NCBI GenBank assembly: GCA_903907305.1 | Contig: CAIVNT010000600.1 | Span: 1 to 9,130 of the forward strand | DNA length: 9,130 nucleotides | Direction of reading: 5' to 3' | Source of the DNA: an uncultured Ignavibacteriota bacterium | Lineage (GTDB): Bacteria; Bacteroidota; Ignavibacteria; UBA10030; UBA8401 | Shown: positions 7,230-9,130 of the stretch, piece after piece | How the letters are laid out: every line of letters starts with the position of its first letter | Position numbering within the stretch: the stretch's first letter is position 1 | Notes under the pieces: model-generated | The model's input: the letters and a program-made list of their open reading frames with translations, nothing else | The model's database searches: none | What the model was told of the DNA's origin: nothing | Translations under genes and position numbers: made by a program

Positions 7230-7960
7230 TTCTCGTCCTCTTCCTTGGTCAGTTCGAGGAATACGGATTCAAGATTGCCATCATACTTTGTTTTGTGCAG
7301 ATGTAGATTCTCGCGCGTATCCAGGAAGATGATCTTGCTTTTATTGATGATGCCGATCCTGTCGCACAGTTCTTCCGCCATTTCCAGAATATGTGTGGAC
7401 ATGAAGATCGATGCGCCATCCTTCGCCTGCTGTTTCAGCGAGTCCTTTACAATGCGCGCACTGCGCGGATCGAGTCCAACCATTGGTTCATCGATGATGA
7501 TCGTCCGTGGTTTATGGACGAACGCCGCCGCAAAGGTCACCCGCTGCCGCATTCCCTGGGAGTAATCCTCCGTCTTCTTGTCCACCCAGCTCGCCAGTTC
7601 CAAAAGATCGATCACACGCTCCACATTCTCTTTCAGATCGTTCTTCTCCATCCGGTATAAACCGCCCATATAATAGATGAACTCCCTGCCTGTTAGTTTG
7701 TCATAGAGATAAGGATGGTCGGGAATATAACCGAAAGTGGATTTCGCTTCGAGCGGCTGTTTGACGACATCAAATCCATTGATCACGATCTGACCGGAAC
7801 TTGGAGTGAAAAGTCCGGTCATCATTTTGATGGTAGTCGTTTTTCCCGCTCCGTTCGGTCCGAGAAACCCGAAGAATTCGCCGGACGGGATGGAAAGTGA
7901 AACATCATCCACCGCAACGAATGAGCCGAATGTTTTACGAAGATGACTGAGTTCGATCAT
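7226..7960 (-). CDS. ABC-2 type exporter ATP-binding protein
   Basis: This is the 244-residue cytoplasmic ATPase that powers the adjacent permease. It has the full set of nucleotide-binding motifs: Walker A GPNGAGKTT (34-42), ABC signature YSQGM (133-137), Walker B IIIDEP (154-159, catalytic Glu158), D-loop GLDPRS (162-167) and H-loop His190 in STH. The Q-loop position is GYIPD, with Asp81 where many ABC proteins have Gln; a similar acidic residue is common in ABC-2 type drug/antibiotic exporter ATPases. The start MIELSHLRKTFG (ATG 7960) is where family members begin; the frame stays open upstream into guaA (to 8080), but those extra 40 codons look like no ABC sequence. It follows guaA by 10 bases, and only a weak GGGAG 13 bases upstream serves as a ribosome site. 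The acidic C-terminal tail (KEEDEK) also encodes the ribosome site of the permease gene. Confidence 0.95.
   Translation of the reverse strand: MIELSHLRKTFGSFVAVDDVSLSIPSGEFFGFLGPNGAGKTTTIKMMTGLFTPSSGQIVINGFDVVKQPLEAKSTFGYIPDHPYLYDKLTGREFIYYMGGLYRMEKNDLKENVERVIDLLELASWVDKKTEDYSQGMRQRVTFAAAFVHKPRTIIIDEPMVGLDPRSARIVKDSLKQQAKDGASIFMSTHILEMAEELCDRIGIINKSKIIFLDTRENLHLHKTKYDGNLESVFLELTKEEDEK
7237..7240 (-). promoter_or_regulatory. Shine-Dalgarno sequence of the permease gene, inside the ATPase gene
   Basis: GAGG on the minus strand lies 7 bases before GTG 7229, within a purine-rich run that encodes the acidic ATPase tail EEDEK. It decides the choice of the GTG start. Confidence 0.55.
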
Positions 7961-7970
7961 AGATATTTTA

Positions 7971-9130
7971 TTACTCCCATTCGATGGTCGCGGGCGGTTT
8001 TGAACTGATATCGTAGACCACACGGTTGATGCCGCGGACCTCGTTGATGATCCTGTTGGAGACATCTGCAAGGAATTCATACGGCAGGTGCGCCCAGTCT
8101 GCCGTCATTCCGTCCACGCTCGTCACTGCCCGTAACGCGATGGTATTCTCATACGTCCGTTCATCCCCCATCACTCCTACGGATCGTACCGGCAACAGAA
8201 CGGTGAACGCCTGCCAGGTAAAATTATAAAGATTCTGTTTTCGGAGTTCCCCAATGAAAATTTCATCCGCACTCTTCAGCACTTCCAGTTGTTCATGCGT
8301 GATCTCACCAAGCACACGGATCGCAAGACCGGGACCGGGGAACGGATGGCGGTCGATCAGATAATCGGACAGTCCGAGTTTCCGTCCGACCGCTCTCACT
8401 TCATCCTTGAACAATTCACGGAACGGCTCGATCAATTTCAAATTCATTTTTTCCGGAAGTCCGCCGACGTTGTGATGCGATTTGATCGTTTGTGAAGGTC
8501 CTTTGAACGAGACCGACTCGATCACATCGGGATAGAGAGTTCCCTGCGCAAGAAATTCCGCACCGTCCACTTTCTTTGCTTCTATTTCAAAGATATCGAT
8601 GAACGTTTTTCCGATGATCTTCCGTTTCTGCTCGGGATCGGATACCCCCTTTAACCGCGACAGGAACATTTCTGTTCCATCCACAAAATCCAATGCGATA
8701 TGATATTCATCGCGGAATGTTTTGATCACCTGTTCACTCTCACCCCGGCGCATCAGTCCATTATCGATATGGATGCAAAAGAGCTGATCGCCGATCGCTT
8801 TCTGCAGCAGCACCGCTGCGACGGACGAATCCACGCCGCCGCTCAGCGCGCAAAGCACTTTCTTGTTTCCCACTTTTTCGCGGATATCAGCGATCGCGCT
8901 TTCAATGAATGAATCGGCATTCCAGTTTCCGGAACAGCCGCAGATATCTTTCACAAAATTCTGAAGTACTTTCTTTCCGTCTTTGGAGTGAACCACTTCG
9001 GGATGGAACTGGATACCGTAAATTCTTTTTATGGAATTCCGTATCGCACAGATCCCCGCATTTTCCGAATGAGCGATCTTCTCGAATCCCGCCGGCATGG
9101 TCGTCACTTCATCGCCGTGACTCATCCACA
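7971..9130 (-). CDS. guaA: GMP synthase (glutamine-hydrolysing), 5' end outside window
   Basis: GMP synthase converts XMP to GMP using ATP and ammonia from glutamine, the last step of de novo guanine nucleotide synthesis. The window holds about 386 codons, missing roughly the first 130-140 residues with the catalytic Cys of the amidotransferase domain. Numbering from MSHGDEV (9125), the remaining amidotransferase catalytic residues are His41 and Glu43 in GIQFHPEVVHS. The ATP-pyrophosphatase domain follows with the P-loop LSGGVDSSVA (94-103) and HIDNGLMRRGE. The C-terminal dimerisation domain has RHPFPGPGLAIRVLGEI and ends in the expected KPPATIEWE. The preceding codon in the window is TGG (Trp), giving the usual WMSHGD, so MSHGD is internal and not a start. 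The coding sequence looks intact; its stop is 10 bases before the ABC ATPase start, so guaA probably leads this transcription unit or lies within it. Confidence 0.97.
   Translation of the reverse strand, partial: WMSHGDEVTTMPAGFEKIAHSENAGICAIRNSIKRIYGIQFHPEVVHSKDGKKVLQNFVKDICGCSGNWNADSFIESAIADIREKVGNKKVLCALSGGVDSSVAAVLLQKAIGDQLFCIHIDNGLMRRGESEQVIKTFRDEYHIALDFVDGTEMFLSRLKGVSDPEQKRKIIGKTFIDIFEIEAKKVDGAEFLAQGTLYPDVIESVSFKGPSQTIKSHHNVGGLPEKMNLKLIEPFRELFKDEVRAVGRKLGLSDYLIDRHPFPGPGLAIRVLGEITHEQLEVLKSADEIFIGELRKQNLYNFTWQAFTVLLPVRSVGVMGDERTYENTIALRAVTSVDGMTADWAHLPYEFLADVSNRIINEVRGINRVVYDISSKPPATIEWE

Larger units (their letters stand above)
409..9130 (-). other. Putative seven-gene transcription unit guaA to uvrC
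   Basis: Seven same-strand genes are separated by +10, -4, -1, +1, +23 and +18 bases in transcription order. No internal gap is large enough for an ordinary promoter and terminator pair, and three adjacent junctions (GTGA, TAATG, TGAAATG) are of the translational-coupling type. Membership is inferred from spacing only; internal promoters inside coding sequences cannot be excluded, and the promoter of the unit is upstream of the window. Confidence 0.6.

Noticed and set aside
7029..7565. A 178-codon plus-strand open frame across the ATPase/permease junction
   Set aside because: It is antisense to two well-supported genes, is Ser/Arg-rich, and has no domain.
7961..8080. A 40-codon N-terminal extension of the ABC ATPase
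   Set aside because: The extension overlaps the conserved 3' end of guaA in another frame, and ABC ATPases of this type begin at the MIELSHL position.
1..9130. CRISPR arrays, insertion sequences, phage genes, tRNA or rRNA
   Set aside because: The window is almost entirely occupied by intact housekeeping genes on one strand, and I saw no regularly spaced repeats, terminal inverted repeats, transposase or integrase motifs, or RNA-gene signatures.

Overview
The window is a chromosomal housekeeping stretch in which every gene I can support lies on the minus strand, so it reads right to left. Base composition looks close to balanced, in the high forties of percent G+C by eye. Protein style and gene content (guaA, an ABC-2 type exporter, a TPR plus periplasmic-binding-fold protein, radC, methylmalonyl-CoA epimerase, uvrC, a PpiD/SurA-type foldase) suggest a Gram-negative member of the Bacteroidota/Ignavibacteriota (FCB) side of the tree. 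A promoter that fits the Bacteroidota sigma consensus (TTTG, 20 bases, TATCTTTA) supports this. Some genes have usable Shine-Dalgarno sequences, which fits Ignavibacteria-like lineages better than typical Bacteroides. The placement is an inference.

Layout in transcription order: (1) guaA, GMP synthase, 5' end outside the window (9130-7971). (2) An ABC-2 type exporter ATPase (7960-7226), 10 bases after guaA. (3) A roughly 12-helix permease (7229-5481) starting with GTG inside the ATPase stop (GTGA overlap). (4) A secreted protein with an N-terminal TPR-like helical region and a C-terminal type 1 periplasmic-binding fold (5481-3508), starting inside the permease stop (TAATG overlap). (5) radC (3506-2778), one base after the previous stop. 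(6) Methylmalonyl-CoA epimerase (2754-2350). (7) uvrC (2331-409). After a 107-base gap with its own promoter-like and ribosome-binding sequences comes (8) the first 100 codons of a membrane-anchored PpiD/SurA-type peptidyl-prolyl isomerase (301-1), whose 3' end is outside the window.

Genes 1 to 7 are packed with gaps of -4 to +23 bases and probably form one transcription unit mixing nucleotide synthesis, envelope transport, DNA repair and propionate metabolism. The ATPase, permease and TPR/binding-fold protein are the most tightly coupled and may be one envelope system. I see no rRNA, tRNA, CRISPR array, insertion sequence or phage signal. The least ordinary part is the exporter plus TPR/binding-fold module; the rest is core genome.
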